Assembly: GCA_016283195.1 (NCBI GenBank)
Contig: JAEEML010000025.1
Span: forward strand, 1 to 55,351
Length of the DNA stretch: 55,351 nucleotides
Source of the DNA: Deltaproteobacteria bacterium
GTDB lineage: Bacteria > JAEEML01
Direction: 5' to 3'
Shown piece after piece: positions 32,953 to 42,135 of the stretch. The position numbers were made by a program, and so were the translations under genes. The notes under the pieces are model-generated. The model had not been told where the DNA came from. It saw only the letters and a program-made list of their open reading frames with translations, and made no database searches. Each line of letters begins with the position of its first letter. The first letter of the stretch is position 1.

Positions 32953-35901
32953 GTGGCGATCAATAAAGAAAAAGTATTACAAAATGCCCAAAAGTATTTC
33001 TTGAAAGGCGCAATTGATAAAGCTGTAAAAGAGTATCAGAAAATTATCGAAGAAGATCCCAATGATGTGCGTGTTTTGCTGAAAATCGGCGATTTACACA
33101 CCAAGTTGGGCGAGACTTCCGAGGCGACAAAAGCCTATTTGCAAGTGGCTGATTTTTATTCTAATCAGGGCTTTTATTTAAAAGCTGTTGCCGTTTATAA
33201 GCAAGTGCTCAAAATAGATGATACCCTGGTTGAGGTAAATGCGAAATTAGCTGAGCTATATCAGCAACTTGGGCTTATTGGCGATGCCATTACCCAATAT
33301 CAGCAAGTGGCGGTGCAGGCCGAGCGGGCAGGTAATAATCAGGAAGCGCTGGAAATACTGCGCAAGATGATTGACTTGGAGCCGGAAAATGTGCCCTGCC
33401 GCATTAAGCTGGGCGAGCTTTTGGCCAAAGAGGGTATGCGCAAAGAGGCTATTCGCGAGTTTGCTTTGGCCTCAGAAACCATCAAAAAGCAAGGGCGTAT
33501 AGATGACTATATGCGCGTTGCCGAGCGCCTCTCACACCTCTTACCGGAAAATGTGCAACTAATTCAGCAACTTGCAAATTATTATGTGCAAAAGGGCGAT
33601 GTAAAAAGAGCGCTTTCCAAGCTGCAAATTTGTTTCCGCTATGCTCCGCAAGATGTAATGACTCTGGGGCTTTTGAGCGAAGCTTTTGTGCGCCTTGGGC
33701 AAAATGATAAAGCTGTTTCCGTTTACCGTGAGCTTATTAAGATTCATAAAGCGCGGGGCGATATTGCTCCGGCTTTTGCTTATGCCGATAAACTCTTGGC
33801 TTTAAAGCCCGATGACCCGGAGTGCTTGGAGTTAACCGGCCGAAAGGCTCCGGAAAGTCAAGTGCCGGCCCCCGAAGAGACATTTACCGATATTAGCGGC
33901 AGCGCTCTTGATTTTACTTTGCCGCCTCCGCCCACAGATATGGACGGCATGATGATGCCCTTGGACGAGATGGAAGTTTCGGTAAAACCTGTAGGCGCAG
34001 GGAATGAGTCTCCGCAAGTGCTGGGGCGCATTGTCGCCAACAAGAAGAGTGTCAGCGAATTGACTAATATAACTATCCCCGGTGGCGGTGCGTCTTTTAT
34101 GCCTCCTCCTACTGAGGAAGATAATAGCGAATTTGAGCGACTCTTTGGCGAAGTAAAAGTCTTTTTGCAATATGGCCTTAAAAGCAAAGCCTTTGAGCAG
34201 CTGAAGACTTTGATGCGCCGTTTTCCCAGGCAGGCCGGCGGTTGGAAAGAATACCGCGAATTAGCCATTGCTCTAGGCAATGATTTTGAACGGCAAAAGG
34301 CCGAATCGGCTTTGGCTTCTCTTGGTATTACCTCATTTGATAGTGAGGTTGAAGAGCCGGCGGCGGCTCAGGCACCGGAGGTAGCAACACCAGTGGTGGT
34401 AGCTCCGGTAACCGAGCCTAAGCCCCAAGAAGAAGAGGATGGCGAAGAGTCCATTGATGTGGATATTTCTTCCGGCGATGAAATAGAAATCGATCTTGAC
34501 GGCGAAGAAGAGCCGGAAGAAGAAGTGGCCGAAGAGCCGGCGGCAGAAATGCCTATTATGCCGGTGGCGCCCATTAGCTTGGCTGAGAAACCGGTGGCAG
34601 AAATGCCTATTATGCCGGTGGCGCCCATTAGCTTGGCTGAGGAACCGGTGGCAGAAATGCCTATTATGCCGGTGGCGCCCATTAGTTTGGCTGAAGAGCC
34701 GGCGGCAGAAATGCCTATTATGCCGGTAGCGCCGATTATGCCGCTAGAACCGCTGCAACTTGCCGATATATCACCGGATATAGCCGAAACACCAACACCG
34801 GCTCCCTCTGCTCCGGCAGTAGATGATGGCGATTTCAACCTTGGCGCCGAACTTGATGATATAGTTCTTGAACTCAATGAAAGTGCCCCCGCAACTAATG
34901 AGCCGGATAACGATGACCAAATTTCCATGCACGAAGTGCTGGAAGAGTTTAAGCGCGGTGTAGCGGCTACCGTTTCCGATGAGGATTATACCACTCACTA
35001 TGATTTGGGCCAGGCTTACAAGGAGATGGGCCTTATTGACGAAGCTATCTTCGAATTTGAAAAAGCCGCCCAGTTTACTGCCAAAGAAGTTGACGCCTTA
35101 ACCATGATCGGCCTTTGTTATGCCGATAGCGGCAGAGCGGAAAAAGCGGTCGAAGTATTTAAAAAAGCTCTTAATTCCGATAAAATACAGGCTAATCAGA
35201 GAATTGGCCTGCGCTATGAACTTGCCAATGCTTTGGAGCTCGAGGGCAATAAAAAAGAAGCTTTGCAACTGTTTCAGAATGTTCATGAAGCCAATCCTGA
35301 CTACCGCGATGTAACGGCGCGCTGCGAAGCTTTGAAAAAACAAATGCATCCCCAGGAAACACCGCTAAATGTGGTAGCTACCGATGAGCCGACTTTTGAC
35401 CCATCACAACTGCTCTTTGATGATGATGACCTAGGGAAAGAAGTTGAAACAGCGCCTGCACCGGCTCCTGTTGCGGTTCCGGCTCCCGCTCCGGCTCCCA
35501 AGCCGCAGGCTACTCCAGCCCAGGAGCCGGTTATTTCGGTTATGCGCACCGCTACGCGCGATATTCACGAAGAAGCTACTATTCCCGGGCTCAGAGTGCC
35601 ACAGGATTTGCTTAATGAGATTGCTGCCGATGAAGCTAAAAAAGCTCAAGTAGCGCCGGCACCCGCGCCGGCACCAACGCCAGCGCCGGCTCCCAAACAG
35701 CCGGTTAAACAGCCGGTGGCACCGGCTACTAAGCCCACTGCTAAAGACCACGATAGCCGCCTTAATGCCTTACTTGGTGATTTGGATCTTGGGCTCATTA
35801 CCAAAAAAACTTCTTCCACTTCCAAAGCTGCAGGCTCTGGTGGCGAACAACGGAAAAGCGGCACACCCTCCGAAGTAAAGCACAAAATCGGATTTTTATA
35901 A
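32953..35901 (+). CDS. Large cytoplasmic TPR protein
   Basis: GTG start with AGGAG 8 bases upstream. The protein of 982 residues has no signal peptide. Residues ~10-270 contain at least six TPR units (AQKYFLKGAIDKAVKEYQKI; VRVLLKIGDLHTKLGETSEA; LGELLAKEGMRKEAIREF). The middle is a low-complexity Pro/Ala/Glu/Met region with a 54-bp repeat. A second TPR group lies at ~675-790 (THYDLGQAYKEMGLIDEAIFEFEKA). The tail is Pro/Ala-rich (APAPAPTPAPAP). Large TPR proteins of this N-terminal type occur in Myxococcota, including polarity factors such as SgmX, but I cannot establish that here. Confidence 0.85.
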   Translation: MAINKEKVLQNAQKYFLKGAIDKAVKEYQKIIEEDPNDVRVLLKIGDLHTKLGETSEATKAYLQVADFYSNQGFYLKAVAVYKQVLKIDDTLVEVNAKLAELYQQLGLIGDAITQYQQVAVQAERAGNNQEALEILRKMIDLEPENVPCRIKLGELLAKEGMRKEAIREFALASETIKKQGRIDDYMRVAERLSHLLPENVQLIQQLANYYVQKGDVKRALSKLQICFRYAPQDVMTLGLLSEAFVRLGQNDKAVSVYRELIKIHKARGDIAPAFAYADKLLALKPDDPECLELTGRKAPESQVPAPEETFTDISGSALDFTLPPPPTDMDGMMMPLDEMEVSVKPVGAGNESPQVLGRIVANKKSVSELTNITIPGGGASFMPPPTEEDNSEFERLFGEVKVFLQYGLKSKAFEQLKTLMRRFPRQAGGWKEYRELAIALGNDFERQKAESALASLGITSFDSEVEEPAAAQAPEVATPVVVAPVTEPKPQEEEDGEESIDVDISSGDEIEIDLDGEEEPEEEVAEEPAAEMPIMPVAPISLAEKPVAEMPIMPVAPISLAEEPVAEMPIMPVAPISLAEEPAAEMPIMPVAPIMPLEPLQLADISPDIAETPTPAPSAPAVDDGDFNLGAELDDIVLELNESAPATNEPDNDDQISMHEVLEEFKRGVAATVSDEDYTTHYDLGQAYKEMGLIDEAIFEFEKAAQFTAKEVDALTMIGLCYADSGRAEKAVEVFKKALNSDKIQANQRIGLRYELANALELEGNKKEALQLFQNVHEANPDYRDVTARCEALKKQMHPQETPLNVVATDEPTFDPSQLLFDDDDLGKEVETAPAPAPVAVPAPAPAPKPQATPAQEPVISVMRTATRDIHEEATIPGLRVPQDLLNEIAADEAKKAQVAPAPAPAPTPAPAPKQPVKQPVAPATKPTAKDHDSRLNALLGDLDLGLITKKTSSTSKAAGSGGEQRKSGTPSEVKHKIGFL
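34537..34752 (+). repeat. Four 54-bp in-frame repeats in TPR gene
   Basis: Units begin at 34537, 34591, 34645 and 34699, each 54 bp and nearly identical, encoding P-(A/V)-AEMPIMPVAPISLAE(E/K). The last copy diverges at its end (PIMPLEP). The near identity at the DNA level suggests recent expansion and a copy number that may vary between strains. Confidence 0.92.
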
Positions 35902-35947
35902 GCACTATATGAATTCTGTTACCTATTTGTATTTTGGATAATTTAAG

Positions 35948-37843
35948 ATGAGTGATGTGATAAGCCAAGATGAGATTTTAGTGGCCGCTGCCGAAGCGGA
36001 CGCTACTGCCACTAAAGTCGCTTATGATGAAAATGCCATTAAGACGCTGGATCCTTTGGCCCATATCCGCTTGCGCACCGGTATGTATATCGGCCGCATC
36101 GGCGACGGCTCCACGCCAAACGATGGTATTTATGTGCTTTTAAAGGAAGTTATCGATAATTCCATAGACGAATTTATTATGGGGCAGGGTAAGCGCGTGG
36201 TGATAAGGCGTGATAATCGCACCATCTCCGTGCGCGATTATGGGCGCGGTATTCCGCTCGGCAAATTGGTGGAATGTGTCAGCATAATCAATACCGGCGG
36301 CAAATATAATGATGATGTTTTTCAGTTTTCGGTGGGTTTAAACGGCGTCGGCACCAAAGCAGTAAATGCTCTTTCCGAATCTTTTGAAGTTATAAGCTAT
36401 CGCGATAAAGAATTTCGCCGCGCCCTCTTTTCTCGCGGAAAACTACTGGAGGAAACTTCCGGCACCACCACAGAAATGAACGGCACTTTTGTGAGATTTA
36501 CGCCTGATGCGGAAATTTTTGGCGAATATGCTTTTAACGATGCCTTCATCGCCCGCCGCCTGCGTTATTATGCTTACCTGAATACCGGCCTCAAGCTGGT
36601 TTATTACAGCAGCACCGGCAACAAAGAGACTTTTTCTTCCGAAGACGGCCTCATTGATTTATTAAAAGAAGAAATCGGTGAAACCGAGCTGATTTACGAT
36701 ATTGTGCATATAAAAGCCGACCACCTGGAAGCCGCTTTTACCCACTTGCAGAGCGGCTACGGCGAAAAGTATTTCAGCTTTGTCAACGGGCAATACACCA
36801 GCGACGGCGGCACCCATCAGGCCGCTTTCCGCGAAGGCCTTTTAAAGGGCGTCAACGAATATGCGCAAAAGAATTATGCCGGTGAGGATGTGCGCGAATG
36901 TATTGTCGGCGCTATTTCCATCAAAATAAAGGACCCGGTTTTTGAAAGCCAAACCAAAAACAAATTGGGCTCCACTGAGGTAAAAGGTTGGATTATAAAG
37001 ACAATTAAGGATGAGGTTGACCTCTGGTTGCACAAAAACGAAGAGGTGGCCAAGGCTCTTATTTCCAAAATCGAGCGCAACGAAAAGCTGCGTAAAGAGC
37101 TCTCGGCGGTGCGTAGCAAAGCCAAGGAGCTGACCCGCAAAACAGCCATCCATATTCCTAAGCTCACCGACTCTAAATTTCACTTTAACGACCAGAGCGG
37201 CGACCGGCGCGAAGATACCATGATCTTCCTCACCGAAGGTGATTCCGCCGGTGGTGCCATGGTGCAATCCCGCGATGTGATGACCCAGGCCATATTTCGC
37301 CTTAGAGGCAAAGTAAAAAATACCTATGGCGAAAAGCGCGATGTTATTTATAAAGTTGAAGAATTATATAACATTATGAAGGCGCTTGGCGTGGAGGATT
37401 CCACCGAAAATCTGCGCTACAATAAGGTGGTAATCGCCACCGATGCCGATGATGACGGTATGCACATACGCCTGCTTTTGCTCACTTATTTTCTGCTCTT
37501 TTTTGAAGATTTAGTAATAACTGGGCATATTTATATTTTAGAGACGCCACTTTTCCGCGTGCGCAACAAAAAAGAAACTCTCTATTGTTACACCGAAGCG
37601 GAGCGCGATGCCGCTATCAAAAAACTTAAGGGTACGCCGGAAGTGACGCGCTTTAAAGGTTTGGGTGAAATCAGCCCCGATGAGTTTAAGCCGTTTTTAG
37701 GTGAAAAAATGCGCCTTATTCAGGTAAACTCCGGTTCTTTGGGGCAAATGGGCGACACACTCAAATTCCTTATGGGCGATAATACGCCCAAACGCCGTGA
37801 TTTTATTATGCAAAATCTTATTTCCGATATTGCCATAGGCTGA
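35948..37843 (+). CDS. parE: Type IIA DNA topoisomerase subunit B (ParE/GyrB-like)
   Basis: ATPase subunit of a type IIA topoisomerase, 631 residues. The GHKL ATPase has EVIDNSIDEF, DYGRGIP and FSVGLNGVGTKAVNALS; the TOPRIM domain has EGDSAGGAM and DADDDG. Motifs such as VQSRDVMTQAIFRLRGK, HIRLLLLTYFLLFF and ITRFKGLGEISPDEFK are nearest the ParE of Bacteroidetes-like organisms rather than proteobacterial GyrB or ParE, judging from memory. Which role (gyrase or topo IV) is not certain. It is followed 16 bp later by the A subunit. Confidence 0.9.
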   Translation: MSDVISQDEILVAAAEADATATKVAYDENAIKTLDPLAHIRLRTGMYIGRIGDGSTPNDGIYVLLKEVIDNSIDEFIMGQGKRVVIRRDNRTISVRDYGRGIPLGKLVECVSIINTGGKYNDDVFQFSVGLNGVGTKAVNALSESFEVISYRDKEFRRALFSRGKLLEETSGTTTEMNGTFVRFTPDAEIFGEYAFNDAFIARRLRYYAYLNTGLKLVYYSSTGNKETFSSEDGLIDLLKEEIGETELIYDIVHIKADHLEAAFTHLQSGYGEKYFSFVNGQYTSDGGTHQAAFREGLLKGVNEYAQKNYAGEDVRECIVGAISIKIKDPVFESQTKNKLGSTEVKGWIIKTIKDEVDLWLHKNEEVAKALISKIERNEKLRKELSAVRSKAKELTRKTAIHIPKLTDSKFHFNDQSGDRREDTMIFLTEGDSAGGAMVQSRDVMTQAIFRLRGKVKNTYGEKRDVIYKVEELYNIMKALGVEDSTENLRYNKVVIATDADDDGMHIRLLLLTYFLLFFEDLVITGHIYILETPLFRVRNKKETLYCYTEAERDAAIKKLKGTPEVTRFKGLGEISPDEFKPFLGEKMRLIQVNSGSLGQMGDTLKFLMGDNTPKRRDFIMQNLISDIAIG

Positions 37844-37859
37844 CCGGTGGAGGTGGTAT

Positions 37860-40013
37860 ATGTCTAATCTTACCGGAATTATGGAACAATATTTCTTGCA
37901 ATATGCCAGCTACGTCATTCTGGACCGGGCTATTCCCGATATTCGCGATGGCCTAAAACCGGTGCAGCGGCGTATTTTGGCCACTCTTTTTGATACAGAT
38001 GACGGCAAGTTCACCAAAGTGGCCAATGTTGTTGGTGAAACAATGAAGCTCCACCCCCACGGCGATGCCAGTATTGGCGATGCCCTGGTGACTCTGGCCA
38101 ATAAAAATCTATTCATTGATAAGCAGGGAAATTTTGGTAACCCGATCACCGGCGACAATGCCGCCGCCCCTCGTTATATTGAATGTCGCCTGAATGATCT
38201 GGCTAAAAAAACTCTTTTTAATAAAGAACTTACCGAGTTTGTGCCCAGCTATGACGGCCGTAAACAGGAGCCGGTTTATCTGCCGGCCAAGTTGCCGCTG
38301 GTTTTGCTGCTGGGCGTAGATGGCATTGCGGTTGGTATGGCCACCCATATTTTACCGCACAATCTTATTGAGCTCTTAAAAGCGCAAATAGCCTATTTGC
38401 AAGGCGAATCTTTTAAACTGGCTCCCGATTTCTTTACCGGCGGGCTGGTCGATGTCAGCGAATATAACGATGGTCTGGGCAGTGTGCGCGTGCGGGCGCG
38501 CATCAATAAAAAAGACGATAAAACTATTGTAATTACAGAGATTCCTTATAGTACAACCACCGAGAGTCTCATTGAGTCTATCGAAAAACAGGCGCAAAGC
38601 GGCAAAATAAAAATATCTTCCATCGATGATTTTACCGCCAAACATGTGAATATTGAAATTTCATTGCCGCGCGGTGTGCATGGCGACGAAGTGATTCAGC
38701 AGCTATATGCCTATACTGATTGCGAAAAGACCCTCCCATCGAGTATCACCGTTATCAAAGACGCTCAGCCGGTAGTGCTCTCCATAAAAGAGGTTATCAG
38801 TTATCTAACCGAACAGCTACGCGAGCAGATTAGAAAAGAGCTGGAAATTGAAAAAGGCCATTTGCTGGATAAGCAACACTGGCTGACACTAGAGCAAATT
38901 TTCATTGAAAATCGCGTATATAAACGCATAGAAGAAGCTAAGACCGAGGCCGAAGTGCGCCGCCAGGTAGAGACCGGCATGAATGAATTTGCGCATCTCT
39001 TTATCCGCCCGCTTAGGGCCGAAGATGTGGATAAGCTGCTGGAATTACAAATTCGCCGCATTTCCCGCTATGACATGGAGAAAAACCGCCGCGATTTGGA
39101 AAATATTGTTCGCGCTCTTAAAGATGTTGAACGCAAATTAGCTAATCTCACCGGCACAACCATTCAATATATCGAAGATCTTATAAAGACTTATAAGTCT
39201 GCTTTCCCGCGTAAAACCGAAGTGGCGGCCTTTACCAAGGTTGACCCGCGTAAGGTTGCCAGAGCCACTTTAAAAGTGAGCTACGACCCGGATAAGGGCC
39301 TCTTTGGCAGCTCAGTCAAAGGGCCGCTCTTTAACATGACTTTGAGTGAGTACGATAAAGTAATAATTATTCACAAAAATGGCGTATATACCATTAGTGC
39401 GCCGACGGATAAGGCTTTTATCGGTACCGACATTTTCCAAATTGAGCGCTTTGAACCAGAAGGTGGGCTCTATTATACGGTAGTTTATAAAGATCTCAAC
39501 AAGATGTACTATGCCAAGCGCATCCGCATCAAGAGCTTTGTCACCGCCAAAGAATACAATCTAATCAAAGATCAGCTTGGCACTATCGAATTGATTCTGC
39601 CAGGTAATGCCCGCGGTACTTTGCACATGAAGCTTGTTTTACAGAGTAAGCGGCAGCGCATAACTCGCCTCGTCACCGATTTACTCACCATTCCCGAAGT
39701 TAGCCCGGCCGCCCGCGGAGCGCGGCTTTGTGCCAAGCCGCTCAGCAAAATTACCTATGAGCCGCTTAAAGATGGCAAGGTAGCGGCGGCTAATAATACG
39801 CCGCCAGCGGATAATACGCTACCACAGGCTGATTCACCGTCACCAACGGAAAATTCTCAGCCAGCACAGGAATCTGAGACAAAAGAGGAATTACCAAGTG
39901 AAGAATCTGAGCCGGAAGAGGTGGTTCTACCTGAAATTGTTCCGGAATATTCGCAAACATCACTTTTTGACGATGAAGAAGAAGTGCAGAATGAAGAGCA
40001 AGATAAGGTTTGA
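37860..40013 (+). CDS. parC: Type IIA DNA topoisomerase subunit A (ParC/GyrA-like)
   Basis: DNA cleavage/rejoining subunit, 717 residues. It has the N-terminal YASYVILDRAIPDIRDGLKPVQRRIL, the GDASIGDAL motif and catalytic Tyr106 in AAAPRYIECRL. It lacks the full six-bladed GyrA C-terminal propeller (the region after ~490 is shorter and then ends in a Pro/Glu-rich tail, residues ~640-717), which favours a topo IV-like role. The wording resembles the Bacteroidetes-type ParC. It pairs with the B-subunit gene, 16 bp upstream. Confidence 0.9.
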   Translation: MSNLTGIMEQYFLQYASYVILDRAIPDIRDGLKPVQRRILATLFDTDDGKFTKVANVVGETMKLHPHGDASIGDALVTLANKNLFIDKQGNFGNPITGDNAAAPRYIECRLNDLAKKTLFNKELTEFVPSYDGRKQEPVYLPAKLPLVLLLGVDGIAVGMATHILPHNLIELLKAQIAYLQGESFKLAPDFFTGGLVDVSEYNDGLGSVRVRARINKKDDKTIVITEIPYSTTTESLIESIEKQAQSGKIKISSIDDFTAKHVNIEISLPRGVHGDEVIQQLYAYTDCEKTLPSSITVIKDAQPVVLSIKEVISYLTEQLREQIRKELEIEKGHLLDKQHWLTLEQIFIENRVYKRIEEAKTEAEVRRQVETGMNEFAHLFIRPLRAEDVDKLLELQIRRISRYDMEKNRRDLENIVRALKDVERKLANLTGTTIQYIEDLIKTYKSAFPRKTEVAAFTKVDPRKVARATLKVSYDPDKGLFGSSVKGPLFNMTLSEYDKVIIIHKNGVYTISAPTDKAFIGTDIFQIERFEPEGGLYYTVVYKDLNKMYYAKRIRIKSFVTAKEYNLIKDQLGTIELILPGNARGTLHMKLVLQSKRQRITRLVTDLLTIPEVSPAARGARLCAKPLSKITYEPLKDGKVAAANNTPPADNTLPQADSPSPTENSQPAQESETKEELPSEESEPEEVVLPEIVPEYSQTSLFDDEEEVQNEEQDKV

Positions 40014-40079
40014 CATGGCTTTAAGCAGCTGCTATGTAAAAGTCAATTTTACTCCTTAGCGGAGATTATGGAGAAGCAC

Positions 40080-40742
40080 ATGGGCGCAGAACAAGAAGTT
40101 GAAAATCGGATGATTAAAGAATTTGCCAAGGGGTCAGTCATTTTTAATGATGGCGATGCCGGCGACGTTATGTATGCCATTCAGCAAGGCAAAGTGCGTA
40201 TAAATAAAACTGTTCGCGGTGTAGATAAGACCTTAGTGGTTTTAGGCCCTGGCCAGTTCTTTGGCGAAATGGCTATTTTAAACAGCAAACCCCGCTCGGC
40301 AACAGCTATTGTTGAAGAAGATGCTAAGCTGCTGGAAATAAACAGTAAAGCATTTGAGGCCATGCTTAGGGCCGGTAATGCGGTGAGTGCCAATATCGCT
40401 ATTACTTTGCTCAAAATTTTGGCCAGTCGTTTGCAAGAATCCGATGACCAAATCGAGAATCTTCTCTTGCGTGACCCCAATAGCCGCGTGGTTGACGGCC
40501 TCTTAAAGCTGGCCAAAAAAGGCGTTCCCGAAGCTACAGGCGGTGTGCGCATTGATGTAACTTTGAAAGAATTGGCTGCCAAGCTGGGCCTTGATTTAGA
40601 ACAAGTGAACGAAGTCCTGAATAAGCTCATTAAAGCCAAATTGGTGCGCATTTTGGAAGAGGGTATGCTGCTCAATGATGTTGACAGCATGAAGGATTTC
40701 CTGGCCTATCTTGAGATGAAAGAAAAATTTGGCGATATCTAA
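40080..40742 (+). CDS. Crp/Fnr-family cyclic-nucleotide-binding regulator
   Basis: A ~220-residue protein. An N-terminal cNMP-binding barrel has FGEMAILNSKPRSATAIV (the Glu and Arg-Ser of the phosphate-binding cassette are present), so it probably binds cAMP or a similar nucleotide. A long helix leads to a short winged-helix domain (LKELAAKLGLDLEQVNEVLNKLIKAKLVRI). The start is uncertain: ATG 40068 has GGAG only three bases before it; ATG 40080 has GGAG six bases before it, and I prefer 40080. No FeS cysteines are visible, so it is not an FNR-type oxygen sensor. Confidence 0.87.
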   Translation: MGAEQEVENRMIKEFAKGSVIFNDGDAGDVMYAIQQGKVRINKTVRGVDKTLVVLGPGQFFGEMAILNSKPRSATAIVEEDAKLLEINSKAFEAMLRAGNAVSANIAITLLKILASRLQESDDQIENLLLRDPNSRVVDGLLKLAKKGVPEATGGVRIDVTLKELAAKLGLDLEQVNEVLNKLIKAKLVRILEEGMLLNDVDSMKDFLAYLEMKEKFGDI

Positions 40743-40781
40743 TCTCTTCTTAAAAATAATCCTTATATTTTCGGTAATTAG

Positions 40782-42077
40782 ATGACTGACACTGCCAGTG
40801 AGTTAGAGGCTCTTGTGGCTGCCTTGGGTGCGCCGCAGGAGTATCTGCGGATGCGTCCCGGGCTGGCGCGGATGCAGGAACTTTGTGCCAAACTTGGCCA
40901 CCCGGAACAAAAGGTGCCGGTGATCCAAATAGTTGGCACCAACGGCAAAGGTTCCACGGCCTTTTATTTGAGCCAGATGCTAATGAGCACTTTGGGAGGT
41001 CCTATAGGCTCCTATTTTTCGCCACATTACCAAAGAGTTAATGAGCGAATTCGTTTAAATTCCAAGGAAATAGGCGATGCTGAACTTTTAGCAGCGCTTA
41101 AAGAAGTGCAGAAAGCCGCCCAAACTATGGTGGAAAAGCCCTCATTTTTTGAAGTGCTGACCATGGCGGCCTTTCTTATTTTTGCCAAAAAAAAGGTTAG
41201 GGTGGCTGTGATGGAAGCCGGTCTTGGCGGGCGCTACGATGCCACTTCCGTTGCCGCAGCCGAGATGGGTATCATTACTGAGGTCGGTTTAGACCACTGC
41301 CACATTCTCGGCAACACTATTCCCTTAATATTGCAGGAAAAAATAGCAGCCTTTGGCCAAGCGAAAATTATTATTGCCGGCCCGCAGAGTATTGAAGCCA
41401 GGCAAGAGCTGGATCAATATAGCGGCCCGGCGCGCCTATTGCTGGCGGGGCGCGATTTTGATATCCAGGAAGACGACAGGCTCAAAGTTTTGGTAAAAAG
41501 CGGGCAGGGTGAATGGCTTTTGCCTCGGGAAGTTCCCGGGTATTATCGCCGCCGGGCCTTGGGACTTGCGCTTTTGGCTGCTGCCATTTGGGCAAAAAAT
41601 TTAAATCACTGTTTAGAACTTGCCAAAATTACAGCTGAATTGGAGATTTCTTTCCCCGGGCGGCTGCAAATTATTTCTAAAGATCCGCTTATTATTGCCG
41701 ATATTGCCCATAATCCGCCGGCCGTAAAAAGCCTGCTTAATGCCCTAAAAGAAATAAAGCCGGCCGCTACTCAAAAAAAATGGCTCCTTATTTTTGCCAC
41801 CATGAAAGACAAAGATTATGCGGAAAATATTAAACTCTTAGCTCCTCTGGCTACCCATTTTATCTTGCCGGATTTAGCTTTGCCTCGAGCAGCCAGCCCT
41901 GATTTACTAGCCGAAATTATAAAAAATTTTTCTAATACTTCTGCCGAAATTGTAGCGGATATTTCTGCTGCCTGCCAAAAAGCAACCACTCTTCTGGCCA
42001 CAGGAAAATATGCCGGGCTTTTGATTACCGGCTCCAATTTTTTGGCTGGGCCGGCTAGTAGAATTTTAAAAAATTAG
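40782..42077 (+). CDS. folC: Folylpolyglutamate / dihydrofolate synthase
   Basis: Mur-ligase-like ATPase of 431 residues adding glutamates to folates. It has the P-loop GTNGKGSTAF near residue 50, then SPHYQRVNERI, and the typical AVMEAGLGGRYDATS and VGLDHCHILGNTI. The C-terminal domain begins around FPGRLQIISKDPLIIADIAHNP, the folC signature region. Whether it is bifunctional or only the folylpolyglutamate type is not decided. It begins 40 bp after the Crp-like gene. Confidence 0.95.
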   Translation: MTDTASELEALVAALGAPQEYLRMRPGLARMQELCAKLGHPEQKVPVIQIVGTNGKGSTAFYLSQMLMSTLGGPIGSYFSPHYQRVNERIRLNSKEIGDAELLAALKEVQKAAQTMVEKPSFFEVLTMAAFLIFAKKKVRVAVMEAGLGGRYDATSVAAAEMGIITEVGLDHCHILGNTIPLILQEKIAAFGQAKIIIAGPQSIEARQELDQYSGPARLLLAGRDFDIQEDDRLKVLVKSGQGEWLLPREVPGYYRRRALGLALLAAAIWAKNLNHCLELAKITAELEISFPGRLQIISKDPLIIADIAHNPPAVKSLLNALKEIKPAATQKKWLLIFATMKDKDYAENIKLLAPLATHFILPDLALPRAASPDLLAEIIKNFSNTSAEIVADISAACQKATTLLATGKYAGLLITGSNFLAGPASRILKN

Positions 42078-42135
42078 CCATTTTTTTGCTGCCCGGCTCT
42101 CTTTTTGTCATATTGGCTATTTGGAGGGCTTTCGT

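Noticed and set aside
34368-34928. 186-aa minus-strand Ser/Gly-rich ORF
   Set aside because: Shadow of the repeat region of the TPR gene, produced by its base composition.
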